From positions 2,418,001 through 2,482,000 of the forward strand of contig OZ245731.1 in NCBI GenBank assembly GCA_965227155.1: DNA of 64,000 nucleotides, in the 5' to 3' direction. Every line of letters begins with the position of its first letter. The stretch's first letter is position 1. Below the pieces are notes generated by a model. The model was not told the origin of the DNA and did not search any database. It saw only the letters and a list, made by a program, of their open reading frames with translations. Shown piece by piece: positions 43,357 through 52,582 of this stretch. The DNA comes from UBA6059 sp965227155. GTDB lineage: Bacteria > Bacteroidota > Bacteroidia > Cytophagales > Cyclobacteriaceae. The position numbers and the translations under genes were made by a program.

Positions 43357-44505
43357 TCAATTAAGCCATAGGTTGGTGATGGTAGCTGTATCCTGATCTT
43401 CATTTACCTTAAGGGCACCTTTGTGGTAACTTATGGTTTTACCATCGGTGCCAAGATCCCAGATATTTCCTCTTAAAAATACATTGATGCCAGCTTCAAT
43501 GTTTGATTGCTGAGCTCGCCCACCCATGCTGTATTTTAGCCATGCCATTTCTTCAGTGATCCTGCCAATGTCAGTTGTGTCAATATCTGCAGGATTTTCG
43601 GCACCATTATATCCCTGCCAGGTCGTCTGCCATAGTCTATCACCGGCTGAATAAGAGGGTATAGCTAGCAATTGAGCATCGGATCGGGAGATAGTCTCAT
43701 AACTTTCAGGGTACCATGAATCGGCACAAATCATGACTGCCAGTTTACCGGCAGGAGTATCAAAAACAGGTAATTGATCAGCAGGCTTAGCACTGCAGAA
43801 AGGCTTTTCCTCATCAATTGGGAAAGCCTTATAGACGAGGTTAGGGGAGATAGTGCTATCAGGCAGAAAAGTAGCTGACACATTGTATAAGGGGCCATCC
43901 GTAGTTTGCAAAGACCCATCCTTTATGATCGGGTTTTGTAGTAGTATTGAGCCTGCCACTACCGTTACCTGGTATTTGGCGGCAAGCTCTTTAAAGGTTT
44001 GCTCATATACTGAGGTCATTTGTGCAGATTTCATGCTAAAAACACTTGCCTTTACAGGATCAGGAGCGTCAGCGTTGAGATATGCGCCGACAAAGGCAAA
44101 TAAGTTTCTGAAAACAATCGTTCTTAATGCCTTTTCAGATTCTTTGACGGTGTAGACCGTTTTTCGTTCGTTCAAAGCGACAAGCCAGGTGCCTAAATAT
44201 TCGGGTAGTACTACGATGGTCGAGTCATTCAAATAACCTGCTTCATCTGCCTGCTTGAAATAATGCTCAATTTTCCTCAAAAAATTACTGTCAGAGGCAT
44301 AGTCTATAGGTTCCATCCATGGTTGAATGCCCACCATATTTCCTTTTCCCTGATTATGCCCAATTTCTACCAGTTCAGCATTTAACAATTGCTGTTCGAT
44401 ATCAGAGTGATCAAGACCATATTGAGTGAATACCAGGTATAGGAGTACAAAAAACAGGAACAGTCGTACAATCCTGAAGGTATTCACAGGTTTCTTCTCG
44501 GCCAT
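43357..44505 (-). CDS. Membrane-anchored carbon-nitrogen hydrolase (nitrilase superfamily)
   Basis: The 382-residue product has one N-terminal membrane helix (about 11-28) and a nitrilase fold. The catalytic set is visible: E102 in VVLPEYLG, K226 in VYKAFPIDEEKPF and C260 in VMICADSWYPE. The layout recalls apolipoprotein N-acyltransferase, but only one helix is present, so it is not Lnt. The active site probably faces the periplasm. It likely hydrolyses an amide or nitrile or transfers an acyl group; the substrate is unknown. Divergent and slightly interleaved with the RluA gene. Confidence 0.82.
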   Translation of the reverse strand: MAEKKPVNTFRIVRLFLFFVLLYLVFTQYGLDHSDIEQQLLNAELVEIGHNQGKGNMVGIQPWMEPIDYASDSNFLRKIEHYFKQADEAGYLNDSTIVVLPEYLGTWLVALNERKTVYTVKESEKALRTIVFRNLFAFVGAYLNADAPDPVKASVFSMKSAQMTSVYEQTFKELAAKYQVTVVAGSILLQNPIIKDGSLQTTDGPLYNVSATFLPDSTISPNLVYKAFPIDEEKPFCSAKPADQLPVFDTPAGKLAVMICADSWYPESYETISRSDAQLLAIPSYSAGDRLWQTTWQGYNGAENPADIDTTDIGRITEEMAWLKYSMGGRAQQSNIEAGINVFLRGNIWDLGTDGKTISYHKGALKVNEDQDTATITNLWLN

Positions 44506-44511
44506 AGTTTC

Positions 44512-44519
44512 TACCTTTG
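44512..44519 (+). promoter_or_regulatory. -7 box of the RluA-family gene
   Basis: TACCTTTG fully matches TAnnTTTG and ends 17 bases before the ATG at 44537. Confidence 0.45.
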
Positions 44520-44536
44520 TTTCAAAATTAGGCGAA

Positions 44537-45220
44537 ATGAAGCTCCCTTTTGAAGTTCTTTTTGAAGATAATCACCTGCTTGTTGTAAATAAACCCGCAG
44601 GGATGCTGGTGCAAGGCGACAGGACGGGGGATGAGCCGCTCATTGAGCTTGGTAAAAGGTACCTGAAGCAGAAATATGATAAACCCGGGAATGTATTTTT
44701 AGGAAGTGCCCACAGGATAGACAGACCTGTAAGTGGAGTGGTGGTGATGGCGAGAACATCCAAAGCCCTGGAGCGACTTAATCAGGCTTTTAAAGAACGT
44801 CAGGTTGAGAAAACGTACTGGGCTATTGTGGTTAGAAGGCCGGCACTTCCAGAAGACACTCTTGTACATTGGCTGATCAAAGATGGTCGTCGAAACATCA
44901 CTGCGGCTTATGATTCAAAAAAACCGGGAACAACACGGGCTGAATTATCTTATGCTATTCTGAGGTCTGTAAATAAGGAACATTGGCTGGAGGTGAAGCC
45001 GGTGACAGGGAGGCCGCACCAGATAAGGGTGCAATTGGCTAAAATAGCCAGCCCTATCGTTGGTGATGTGAAATATGGGGCACCGACTCCTAATGAGGAT
45101 GCCAGCATATGTCTTCATGCCAGGTCAATTAGGCTCATGCATCCTGTAAAAAAAGAAATGATGACATGGACAGCTCCTGTCCCACATCTTATTGAATGGA
45201 ATATAACCAAGGCTAAATAA
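44537..45220 (+). CDS. RluA-family RNA pseudouridine synthase
   Basis: From the ATG at 44537 the product has 227 residues, the size of a single-domain synthase without an S4 domain. The catalytic aspartate lies in AHRIDRPVSGVVVMAR, with conserved NKPAGMLVQG before and VTGRPHQIRVQLA after. It isomerises uridines in rRNA or tRNA; the site cannot be told. A longer version from 44426 would run back into the divergent nitrilase gene and was rejected. Its stop overlaps the next gene's start by one base. Confidence 0.9.
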   Translation: MKLPFEVLFEDNHLLVVNKPAGMLVQGDRTGDEPLIELGKRYLKQKYDKPGNVFLGSAHRIDRPVSGVVVMARTSKALERLNQAFKERQVEKTYWAIVVRRPALPEDTLVHWLIKDGRRNITAAYDSKKPGTTRAELSYAILRSVNKEHWLEVKPVTGRPHQIRVQLAKIASPIVGDVKYGAPTPNEDASICLHARSIRLMHPVKKEMMTWTAPVPHLIEWNITKAK

Positions 45221-45510
45221 TGTTTGAAAAACTTAAGGAAAGGTGGAATCTTAAAAATACTGGTCAGGTGGTTATTGTGTTGATCGTATTTGCAGCAACA
45301 GGCTTTACTGTAATGTTTTTAAAGAGACCGGTGGTGGGTTTTTTCACTGAAAATGGTGAACAACCCATTATTTTTTCGATTCTTTATTACTTGCTCATAT
45401 TGCCGGTATACAATGTGATCTTATTATTCTATGGGTTTATTTTTGGCCAGTTTAAATTTTTCTGGGAGTTTGAAAAGAAGATGTGGGCAAGAATGACGGG
45501 TAAATCTTAA
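45220..45510 (+). CDS. DUF6787-type small membrane protein
   Basis: The 96-residue protein has two membrane helices (about 17-33 and 51-74) with a short loop, and the closing pattern FIFGQFKFFWEFEKKMWARM. This resembles the DUF6787 proteins of Bacteroidota. No function is known. It is translationally coupled to the RluA-family gene (TAATG overlap), a conserved neighbour as far as I recall, which is not proof of a link. Confidence 0.75.
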   Translation: MFEKLKERWNLKNTGQVVIVLIVFAATGFTVMFLKRPVVGFFTENGEQPIIFSILYYLLILPVYNVILLFYGFIFGQFKFFWEFEKKMWARMTGKS

Positions 45511-45525
45511 GGGTCTATATAAGTA

Positions 45526-46077
45526 TTATTCAAGTCCTTTAAACAGGAGGGAAAGATCAAAGCTCAAACTTTCCAAAACAATTGAAGTAATTTCTCCTTG
45601 CTCTGATAAGTAGAGTGAAGGTGTCTCTAGACTGTTGGTATAAATTTCTAGTGTCTTGTTGCCAGGGTCGACTATCCAATATTCCTGCACACCAAACTCT
45701 AAATACTTTCTTTTTTTAGCATTCCGATCGATAAAACTATTAGATGGAGAAAGCACTTCTACTACAAGTTCTGGTGGACCTTCCAGGCCTCTATTGGAAA
45801 TTATGTGTTTTGAGCTCTGGGAGATATAACAGATGTCAGGTTGTAGAACATTTGTATTATCTATATATAAATCTAATGGTGAAAATAAGACCTCTCCATT
45901 TGGGTTTAATGCTTTCAGAGCATCATATAAATTACGGATGACTCTTTGATGATTAGGTGTGGGAGCTGGTGACATAATAAGCTGACCACTTATCAATTGG
46001 GCAAGCATTCCTTCTTCCAGCTGAAGGTAATCTTCAGCCGTCCAATGCTTTGATTTATCTATAGTTGCTGTTTGCAT
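45526..46077 (-). CDS. Uma2-family (DUF820) predicted endonuclease, copy 2
   Basis: From the ATG at 46077 the product has 183 residues (an ATG at 46116 would add 13). The Uma2 core is intact: LQPDICYI, VVEVLSPSNSFIDRNAKKRKYLEFGVQEYWIVDP. It is a diverged paralogue of the copy at 38993, sharing the hallmark EYWIVDP and the LISGQLIMSPAPT start. The role is unknown. It lies between the RluA/DUF6787 pair and the atpD-atpC terminator. Confidence 0.82.
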   Translation of the reverse strand: MQTATIDKSKHWTAEDYLQLEEGMLAQLISGQLIMSPAPTPNHQRVIRNLYDALKALNPNGEVLFSPLDLYIDNTNVLQPDICYISQSSKHIISNRGLEGPPELVVEVLSPSNSFIDRNAKKRKYLEFGVQEYWIVDPGNKTLEIYTNSLETPSLYLSEQGEITSIVLESLSFDLSLLFKGLE

Positions 46078-46112
46078 CTCTATAAAGATATTCAATTCCC
46101 AAAACATTATAA

Positions 46113-46139
46113 ACAAAAAATCCCGCTCAAGGCGGGATT
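46113..46139 (-). terminator. Rho-independent terminator of atpD-atpC
   Basis: On the minus strand AATCCCGC and GCGGGATT form a perfect 8-bp stem with a 5-base loop, followed by a T run. Confidence 0.88.
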
Positions 46140-46163
46140 ATCAAATCGATATTACATTGTGTT

Positions 46164-46412
46164 TTATTCTTCTATTAAAGCTTCTGCCAGTATGGTGACT
46201 TTATTGTTTAGTACTTCTACCACGCCACCATCTACTGAAAAAGTTTTCTCTTCTTTCTTCCTCTTATAAGAAAGATCCCCTTTACCCACAGGCGAGATGA
46301 GAGGAGCGTGGTTATTCAATATTTGGAAATAACCGTCTTTTCCCGGGATTGTGGTGACTTCCACTTCTCCTTCGAAAACTTTCTCGTCCGGTGTATATAT
46401 TTCTAGGTACAT
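46164..46412 (-). CDS. atpC: ATP synthase F1 epsilon subunit (short form)
   Basis: The 82-residue subunit has only the beta-sandwich domain (start MYLEIYTPDEKVFEGEVE, PGKDGYFQILNNHAPLIS) and lacks the C-terminal helical pair that inhibits ATP hydrolysis in longer forms. Short epsilon subunits are usual in Bacteroidota, so this is not a truncation. It follows atpD by eight bases; the other ATP synthase genes are not in this window. Confidence 0.93.
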   Translation of the reverse strand: MYLEIYTPDEKVFEGEVEVTTIPGKDGYFQILNNHAPLISPVGKGDLSYKRKKEEKTFSVDGGVVEVLNNKVTILAEALIEE

Positions 46413-46420
46413 ACTCTTGC

Positions 46421-47929
46421 TTAGTTAGAGGCTTCTGCCAACATTTTCTCACCGGCATCTATCGCTTGCTCGATAGTACCTTTCAGGTTGAAAGCAGCTT
46501 CTGGCAGATGATCCAACTCACCATCCATAATCATATTGAAGCCCTTGATTGTTTCTTTAATGTCAACAAGTTCTCCGGTAAGACCTGTAAATGCTTCCGC
46601 TACGTGGAATGGTTGAGAAAGGAACCTCTGTACACGTCTTGCCCTGTGCACCACTTCTTTATCTTCGTCAGATAATTCGTCCATACCCAAAATCGCGATG
46701 ATATCTTGTAGCTCTTTGTAGCGCTGTAGTATCTCCTTTACACGTTGAGCACAATTGTAATGCTCATCACCTACTACCTCAGCAGAAAGTATCCTTGAAG
46801 TACTATCCAATGGATCCACCGCAGGGTAAATGCCTAGCTCAGCAATTTTCCTTGAAAGTACAGTGGTAGCATCAAGGTGAGAGAATGTAGTAGCTGGAGC
46901 AGGGTCTGTCAAGTCATCTGCAGGTACATAAACAGCCTGTACTGATGTAATAGAACCATTCTTAGTTGAGGTAATACGCTCTTGCATGGCACCCATCTCT
47001 GAAGCCAATGTAGGCTGATAGCCCACCGCTGAAGGCATACGTCCAAGAAGTGCAGATACCTCAGAACCAGCCTGCGTGAAACGGAATATATTGTCAATAA
47101 AGAAAAGGATATCCCGACCAGGACCTGTGCCATCACCATCGCGGAAGTATTCTGCCAGTGTAAGACCTGACAAAGCAACCCTTGCACGAGCACCAGGAGG
47201 CTCATTCATCTGACCAAATACGAAGGTAGCTTTAGATTCCTGTAATTTCTTTTTATCTACTTTGCTAAGGTCCCAGCCACCTTCTTCCAATGATTTCATG
47301 AAGTCATCACCATAGGTAACAATGCCTGATTCAATCATCTCACGAAGCAGGTCATTACCTTCACGGGTTCTTTCACCCACACCTGCAAATACAGAAAGAC
47401 CAGCGTATGCTTTAGCAATGTTGTTGATCAGTTCCTGGATCAATACGGTTTTACCTACACCGGCACCACCAAACAAACCAATTTTTCCACCTTTAGCATA
47501 AGGCTCAATAAGGTCGATTACCTTAATACCGGTAAAAAGTATCTCTGAAGATGTAGAAAGATCTTCAAATTTTGGCGCATGTCTGTGAATAGGAAGTTTT
47601 TGATCGCCTTTAGGCTGATCAATACCATCAATTGCGTCACCCACTACATTAAAAAGTCGTCCTTTAATATCCTCGCCGATAGGCATTGAGATGGGTTGAC
47701 CATTGTCCTTTACGTCCATACCTCTTACAAGGCCTTCTGTACCGTCCATTGCAATTGCTCGCACGCGATCTTCACCTAAGTGTTGTTGAACTTCCAAAAT
47801 AATTTTGGTGCCATCCTCTTTGGTTACCTCAAGTGCATTGTAAATCTTGGGGAGTTCGGCGTTTTCAGCATCAAATGCTACGTCCACAACCGGACCAATA
47901 ACCTGTGCTACTTTACCAATATTTGCCAT
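46421..47929 (-). CDS. atpD: ATP synthase F1 beta subunit
   Basis: This is the 502-residue catalytic beta subunit. The P-loop is GGAGVGKTV, the catalytic glutamate region is GERTREGNDL, and the adenine-facing ILFFIDNIFRFTQAGSEVSALLGRMPSAVGYQPTL is present. Paired with atpC only, a separate atpDC operon typical of Bacteroidota. It uses the proton or sodium motive force for ATP synthesis at the inner membrane. Confidence 0.98.
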   Translation of the reverse strand: MANIGKVAQVIGPVVDVAFDAENAELPKIYNALEVTKEDGTKIILEVQQHLGEDRVRAIAMDGTEGLVRGMDVKDNGQPISMPIGEDIKGRLFNVVGDAIDGIDQPKGDQKLPIHRHAPKFEDLSTSSEILFTGIKVIDLIEPYAKGGKIGLFGGAGVGKTVLIQELINNIAKAYAGLSVFAGVGERTREGNDLLREMIESGIVTYGDDFMKSLEEGGWDLSKVDKKKLQESKATFVFGQMNEPPGARARVALSGLTLAEYFRDGDGTGPGRDILFFIDNIFRFTQAGSEVSALLGRMPSAVGYQPTLASEMGAMQERITSTKNGSITSVQAVYVPADDLTDPAPATTFSHLDATTVLSRKIAELGIYPAVDPLDSTSRILSAEVVGDEHYNCAQRVKEILQRYKELQDIIAILGMDELSDEDKEVVHRARRVQRFLSQPFHVAEAFTGLTGELVDIKETIKGFNMIMDGELDHLPEAAFNLKGTIEQAIDAGEKMLAEASN

Positions 47930-48039
47930 TTTTGATTATTTATTTCGACGGGATATGTACTTTTTAATTAGGCTGCAAAATTAAGCCAATATCATATCTA
48001 AGCAAACAATAAAGCAAAAATAAGCCCTGACTTAAGTCA

Positions 48040-49254
48040 TTATGACTTAAGGACTATCCTAAAAGTTGTGCCCTTATTCAACTCGGTCGATTTCACAAAG
48101 ATTTTACCCTTATGATAATGCTCAACAATCCTCTTTACCAGGGTTAAACCTAATCCCCAACCTCTTTTTTTGCTGGTATAGCCTGGATCAAAAACATTGG
48201 CAACTTTAGATTTTGGAATACCTTTTCCAGTGTCCGAAACATCAACCATTATTTTGCCTTCATTGGCTTTTAGGATGTGGATTTTAATTTGGCCACTGCC
48301 ACCGATGGCATCCACAGCGTTTTTGCAAAGATTTTCTATCACCCAGTCGAAGAGAGGTTTGTTGATTTTGGCAGTAATATGATTATTGGGGAATGCAGAG
48401 AGCTCAATTTTCACACGGGAAGAAACCCTTCGTTGCAGGTAATTGATCGTTTCATTGATACTGTTGTACAGGTTTTCCGATTTTAAGATTGGCATAGATC
48501 CGATACTTGAAAATCGGGCGGTGATCATTTCCAGACGCTGAATGTCTTTGTCTAGTTCAGCAATCATTTCCTGATTTTGTGATTCGTCCGATTTCAGATA
48601 CTCTGCCCAGGCCATTAATGATGATAATGGTGTGCCCAGCTGATGGGCAGTTTCTTTGGCCAGACCCACCCATACACGGTTTTGCTCGGAGGCTTTAGAA
48701 TAATTGAATACCAAAAAGGCGACTATGCCAAACACACCGATAACTCCCAACTGGATATAGGGATAGTATTTCAGCTGGGTAAGCAGAAAGGAATTTCTAT
48801 AATAGACATATTGGTAGCCGGTAACCTCATCCAGCGCATTTTTAAGTGTAATTAAAATGGGCTCATGTTGAGATTCCATGATGGTCAGTTCCTCCCGTAA
48901 AATTCTTTGGCGAGCTACACTGGTGTTGGCTCGATCAGCAGCGCGGATGTTTTTGTATTCAATAGGGGTGCCAAATTCATCGGTGACAATAACGGGTATA
49001 GAGTTATTTGAAACGATGATCTCTTCAAAAATGAAATCAAAATTGATACTTGCATCCTCATTGGCAAAATATTCCAGGGTATTGGCATACAAGGAGATCA
49101 GGCGCTCTTCGCGTTGCCTGATCTTTTCCACAAGTATATTGGTATACAAAATGGAGCCACCACCAATCAACAATGATACAATAAGCACTGACCACCTAAC
49201 GGCGGAGCGTTTACCATAAAAGTACTGGGTAGCTTCTCTGAGGGTGTTTTTCAT
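48040..49254 (-). CDS. Orphan sensor histidine kinase
   Basis: The 404-residue kinase has membrane helices at about 21-40 and 165-185 around an extracytoplasmic domain of about 120 residues. The H box is GLAKETAHQLGTPLSSL with H204. The HATPase has N box ENLCKNAVDA, DTGKGIP and the closing GWGLGLTLVKRIVEHYHKG. HAMP and PAS domains are absent. This H-box form is common in Bacteroidota orphan kinases. No response regulator is adjacent. Confidence 0.88.
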   Translation of the reverse strand: MKNTLREATQYFYGKRSAVRWSVLIVSLLIGGGSILYTNILVEKIRQREERLISLYANTLEYFANEDASINFDFIFEEIIVSNNSIPVIVTDEFGTPIEYKNIRAADRANTSVARQRILREELTIMESQHEPILITLKNALDEVTGYQYVYYRNSFLLTQLKYYPYIQLGVIGVFGIVAFLVFNYSKASEQNRVWVGLAKETAHQLGTPLSSLMAWAEYLKSDESQNQEMIAELDKDIQRLEMITARFSSIGSMPILKSENLYNSINETINYLQRRVSSRVKIELSAFPNNHITAKINKPLFDWVIENLCKNAVDAIGGSGQIKIHILKANEGKIMVDVSDTGKGIPKSKVANVFDPGYTSKKRGWGLGLTLVKRIVEHYHKGKIFVKSTELNKGTTFRIVLKS

Positions 49255-49314
49255 AGACGGCTATGCTTCACGCTAACGTGAAAATAGCTCAAAAAATACT
49301 GAAAATACCCTTTG

Positions 49315-50607
49315 CTAGTTATTCGTTAGGAACCACTTGACCAATATTTTGTAATTGACTTTGGTACCATGCATCAATACACCTACCCTGTAAATCCTGC
49401 CGGCAAGCCAGGTTGTAAAAAAGAATCCACCAATGAGCAAGGTCATGCTGAGCGCCAGTTCCCAGGCAGGTACTCCAAAGGGTGTACGCATCATCATGAC
49501 CACCGGCGAGGTAAGCGGAATCATTGACATCCAAAAGGCCAGACTACCATCAGGGTCTTTAAGTACTGCACCCAATACTATTATTGAAAATATCAAAGGA
49601 ATGGTGATTGGGAACATAAATTGCTGAGAATCTGCATCACTATCTACTGCTGAGCCAATGGCAGCAAAAAGAGCCCCGTAAAGCAAATATCCACCAAGAA
49701 AGTAAAATAGAAATACTGAAAGGATCAGCGGAATATCCAGTGCGTTGATAGAAGCCATAATGCCTGTAATTTCATCCATGGGCACTTCCTGACCTCCGGA
49801 CGATACCATTTGATTCTGCATGGACTGATCCATGCCAAACAATGATCCTATCAATGTACTAATGGCCAATGTGAGACCTACCCACAGCAAAAATTGAGTA
49901 AGCCCTACTGCTGCCACACCGATGATCTTACCCAGCATCAGTTGAAATGGTTTCACGGAGCTAATAATAACTTCAAGGATGCGGTTGGTTTTTTCTTCAA
50001 TTACGCCACGCATGATTTGTGCACCATAATAGAAAATAAAAAAGTAGATCAGGAATGATCCCAGATACCCAGCAATGGAAGCTGCCCCACTGCTGCTGGC
50101 TTTTTCCTCACCACCGGCAGAAAGACTTATCGTATTGACATCAATGTCAGCTTTAAGGCTGCTGAGCGTTTCTTTATCAATACCAGAGCGTTGCAGTTTT
50201 ATTTCTTCTATTTCAGTTTGGATCGTCCTCTCTATTCCTCTCACGATAGCAATACTTGGATTGCTTAACGTATAGAGTGCTATGCCCTCTGGCTTATCGA
50301 TATCGACAGCTGGTATGTAGAGCAAGCCAAAAGTAGTTTCGTTAGGAATACGCTCTTTGGCAGTGGCCAGGTCCTCATCGATATAGTTGAAAACCAGCGA
50401 TTCTGTATCGGTAAATTTCCCAACAAAATTTCCACTTTCATCCAGCACATCAATGACCTTTTCTTCACCATCCTGGGAAGCAAGCCATGTTGGCAGTATC
50501 AGCAGGCCTGCAAAGAGTATAGGACCTAAAATTGTCATGATCAGGAATGATTTTTTCCTTACTCTGGTAAGGTATTCCCGGGCTATGATTAGTCTTATTT
50601 TATCCAT
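49315..50607 (-). CDS. ABC transporter permease (NatB/ABC-2 type)
   Basis: The 430-residue permease has one N-terminal helix (about 20-40), a large extracytoplasmic region, and five or six C-terminal helices from about 180 on. The GVIEEKTNRILEVIISSVKPFQLMLGKI motif is the family signature of NatB-like ABC-2 exporters. It forms the membrane part of a transporter with the ATPase encoded next to it (8-base overlap). The family exports sodium or other small substrates; the substrate here is unknown. Confidence 0.9.
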   Translation of the reverse strand: MDKIRLIIAREYLTRVRKKSFLIMTILGPILFAGLLILPTWLASQDGEEKVIDVLDESGNFVGKFTDTESLVFNYIDEDLATAKERIPNETTFGLLYIPAVDIDKPEGIALYTLSNPSIAIVRGIERTIQTEIEEIKLQRSGIDKETLSSLKADIDVNTISLSAGGEEKASSSGAASIAGYLGSFLIYFFIFYYGAQIMRGVIEEKTNRILEVIISSVKPFQLMLGKIIGVAAVGLTQFLLWVGLTLAISTLIGSLFGMDQSMQNQMVSSGGQEVPMDEITGIMASINALDIPLILSVFLFYFLGGYLLYGALFAAIGSAVDSDADSQQFMFPITIPLIFSIIVLGAVLKDPDGSLAFWMSMIPLTSPVVMMMRTPFGVPAWELALSMTLLIGGFFFTTWLAGRIYRVGVLMHGTKVNYKILVKWFLTNN

Positions 50608-51514
50608 TTTGCTTGTCTTTAACCTGCGCTATAAATATGTCGTTGATACTTGGTATTTCTTCATTGAAGCTTTTGATATTGGCCTGTGTCATCAATGCTG
50701 TAAGCAGCTCATTGGGCGACTCCCCATTGAGCATCTTAACTTTGGCCTGAATGATGCCATTATAGTTGCGCTCTTGAGAGAGCACTGAAAACTTTTCAGT
50801 ATCCAGATTAATTTCATTATCCAATTCGCACAGGAATGTATTGGTTTTAAAAGAGTCTTTGATCTCCGCTTTTTTACCGTCTAGGATTTTTCTTGATTTA
50901 TTGATCAGCGCAATATGGTCGCAGAGCTCTTCTACCGATTCCATACGGTGCGTTGAGAAGATAATCGTAGCACCCTTTTCCCTTAGAGCCAATATTTCAT
51001 CTTTAATGAGGTTGGCATTGACGGGATCAAAGCCACTGAAGGGCTCATCCAAAATGATCAGCTTTGGCTCATGCAGTACAGTGGCTACAAACTGTACCTT
51101 TTGCTGCATGCCTTTGGATAGATCTTCTACATTTTTATTCCACCAGGCACTGATATCTAACCTGTCAAACCAGTATTTAATTTTTTCGACAGCATCTTTT
51201 CTTTCAAGACCTTTGAGCCTTGCCAGGTAGAGCAGCTGCTCACCTACTTTCATTTTTTTGTATAGCCCCCGCTCTTCAGGTAAATACCCGATTTCCTTGG
51301 TAAGCTCTGAGGTCATGGGTTGACCATTCAGAAATACCGAACCGGAATCCTGGTTGATTATGCGGGTGATGATACGGATGAGGGTTGTTTTCCCGGCACC
51401 ATTGGGACCCAGAAGTCCGAAGATGGTTTGCTGTGGGATGGAAATGCTCACATCGCTAAGGGCAACATGATTGGTGTACTGCTTACAAATATTTTCTGTT
51501 ACTAGAATATCCAC
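50600..51514 (-). CDS. ABC transporter ATP-binding protein (NatA-like)
   Basis: The 304-residue ATPase has Walker A GPNGAGKTT, the signature segment DLSKGMQQKVQF (a variant of LSGGQ), Walker B LIILDEPFSGFDPVN and the H loop FSTHRM. The C-terminal extension of about 90 residues is typical of NatA-type subunits. It overlaps the permease gene by eight bases, so the pair is co-translated. Confidence 0.93.
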   Translation of the reverse strand: MDILVTENICKQYTNHVALSDVSISIPQQTIFGLLGPNGAGKTTLIRIITRIINQDSGSVFLNGQPMTSELTKEIGYLPEERGLYKKMKVGEQLLYLARLKGLERKDAVEKIKYWFDRLDISAWWNKNVEDLSKGMQQKVQFVATVLHEPKLIILDEPFSGFDPVNANLIKDEILALREKGATIIFSTHRMESVEELCDHIALINKSRKILDGKKAEIKDSFKTNTFLCELDNEINLDTEKFSVLSQERNYNGIIQAKVKMLNGESPNELLTALMTQANIKSFNEEIPSINDIFIAQVKDKQNG

Positions 51515-51585
51515 AATGCTTCGTTTTTAGCTACTTGTTTAGTAGATCAAAACTGGCATTTATTACAGAAGCAGGAAAATTTTAA

Positions 51586-52479
51586 TCAATCTTTGTGGCG
51601 AAATACCACATTGCCCATGGCTACATCAATATTGAATGTCCTTAAATTGGACGCCTTGGCATCATAAGCCATATTGATGAAAACATTTTTTTCTACCTCT
51701 TCAAAGCCTTCGGCGAGCTTTATGCTGCAAAGCGGGGAGTTATTGATATGAATGATGGTGGGTACTTTATCCTGAGGAATGTATACCACTAGTTTGCCAG
51801 CCACTACTGAAGCGTCAATTGTACAGGGCCTATCTGATTCTTCGCTGAAATCCAAAAGTGCATTGCCAAAGCCTACATTGGCAATTACGTGGGAGGCGTT
51901 GGAGTGCATAAGGTTATAAGCAGCCATCGAGCCAAGATCAACCTTCACAAAAAAAGTATCCATGGCGACTGGATTCAGCAGATCATCTTCATAATTTACT
52001 ATTACGTCAGCACTGCCCGTATTGACTTTCATTTTATGAATGGGGATCCCTGACAAATTGAGATTTGCGGTGCCTATGCCGTACCTCAAATCGAGGTTGT
52101 ATGATTTTTCTTTATTGAAGTAAATCTTCCAGAAGTTTTTTTCTTTTTTCCGGGTTTCAAATACCTGATATGAAATCGTCTTTGTTAAACCTCCCTTTTG
52201 GTAATCTTCCAGATTGAGCGTTACCGTATTGATCTTGTTTTGGCTGATTATAGAGGAAAATGAAGGGTTTATTTCTTCAAAATCAGGATTTCCGAAAATT
52301 TCTACCGGATTATCGTTATCTGAAGGTTTGATATAGCAGGATCCTGAGGTGGCGTTGAGTTTAAAATCAATAACCTCGTAGCTGTCGTTATGCTTTACAG
52401 TATAAAATTTCTGTAACTGCGCAGTTGCTGAATTATGAATAAAAATACCTAAGCTGAAGACAGCTACTTTCCACCACAT
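51586..52479 (-). CDS. Exported protein, toast-rack/DUF4097-like
   Basis: The 297-residue product has a signal peptide (about 1-20, ending NSATAQ). The mature protein is almost all beta strands with regular turns (YGIGTANLNLSGIPIHKMKVNTGSADVIVNYE, VKVDLGSMAAYNLM, VIANVGFGNALLDF), the right-handed-helix style seen in toast-rack/DUF4097 domains of putative adhesins. The function is not known. It follows dnaJ after a hairpin and points the same way. Confidence 0.65.
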   Translation of the reverse strand: MWWKVAVFSLGIFIHNSATAQLQKFYTVKHNDSYEVIDFKLNATSGSCYIKPSDNDNPVEIFGNPDFEEINPSFSSIISQNKINTVTLNLEDYQKGGLTKTISYQVFETRKKEKNFWKIYFNKEKSYNLDLRYGIGTANLNLSGIPIHKMKVNTGSADVIVNYEDDLLNPVAMDTFFVKVDLGSMAAYNLMHSNASHVIANVGFGNALLDFSEESDRPCTIDASVVAGKLVVYIPQDKVPTIIHINNSPLCSIKLAEGFEEVEKNVFINMAYDAKASNLRTFNIDVAMGNVVFRHKD

Positions 52480-52537
52480 GTACTCCTTTACGGAGTAGCA
52501 GAATGGTTAGTTTCGTATGGTTCTAATAAATAGGGGT

Positions 52538-52571
52538 AAACGGGGGATTTGTTAGATAAACCCCCGTTTTT
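52538..52571. terminator. Hairpin downstream of dnaJ
   Basis: AAACGGGGG and CCCCCGTTT form a perfect 9-bp stem with a 14-base loop between dnaJ and the next minus-strand gene. On the minus strand only three T follow, on the plus strand five, so the direction of use is uncertain. Confidence 0.65.
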
Positions 52572-52582
52572 CTGGGATAAAT

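Noticed and set aside
44426..44536. Longer N-terminus for the RluA-family protein
   Set aside because: It would overlap the divergent nitrilase gene and has no family similarity; the ATG at 44537 follows a good promoter box.
46164..46412. atpC as a truncated gene
   Set aside because: Short epsilon subunits without the C-terminal helices are normal in Bacteroidota.
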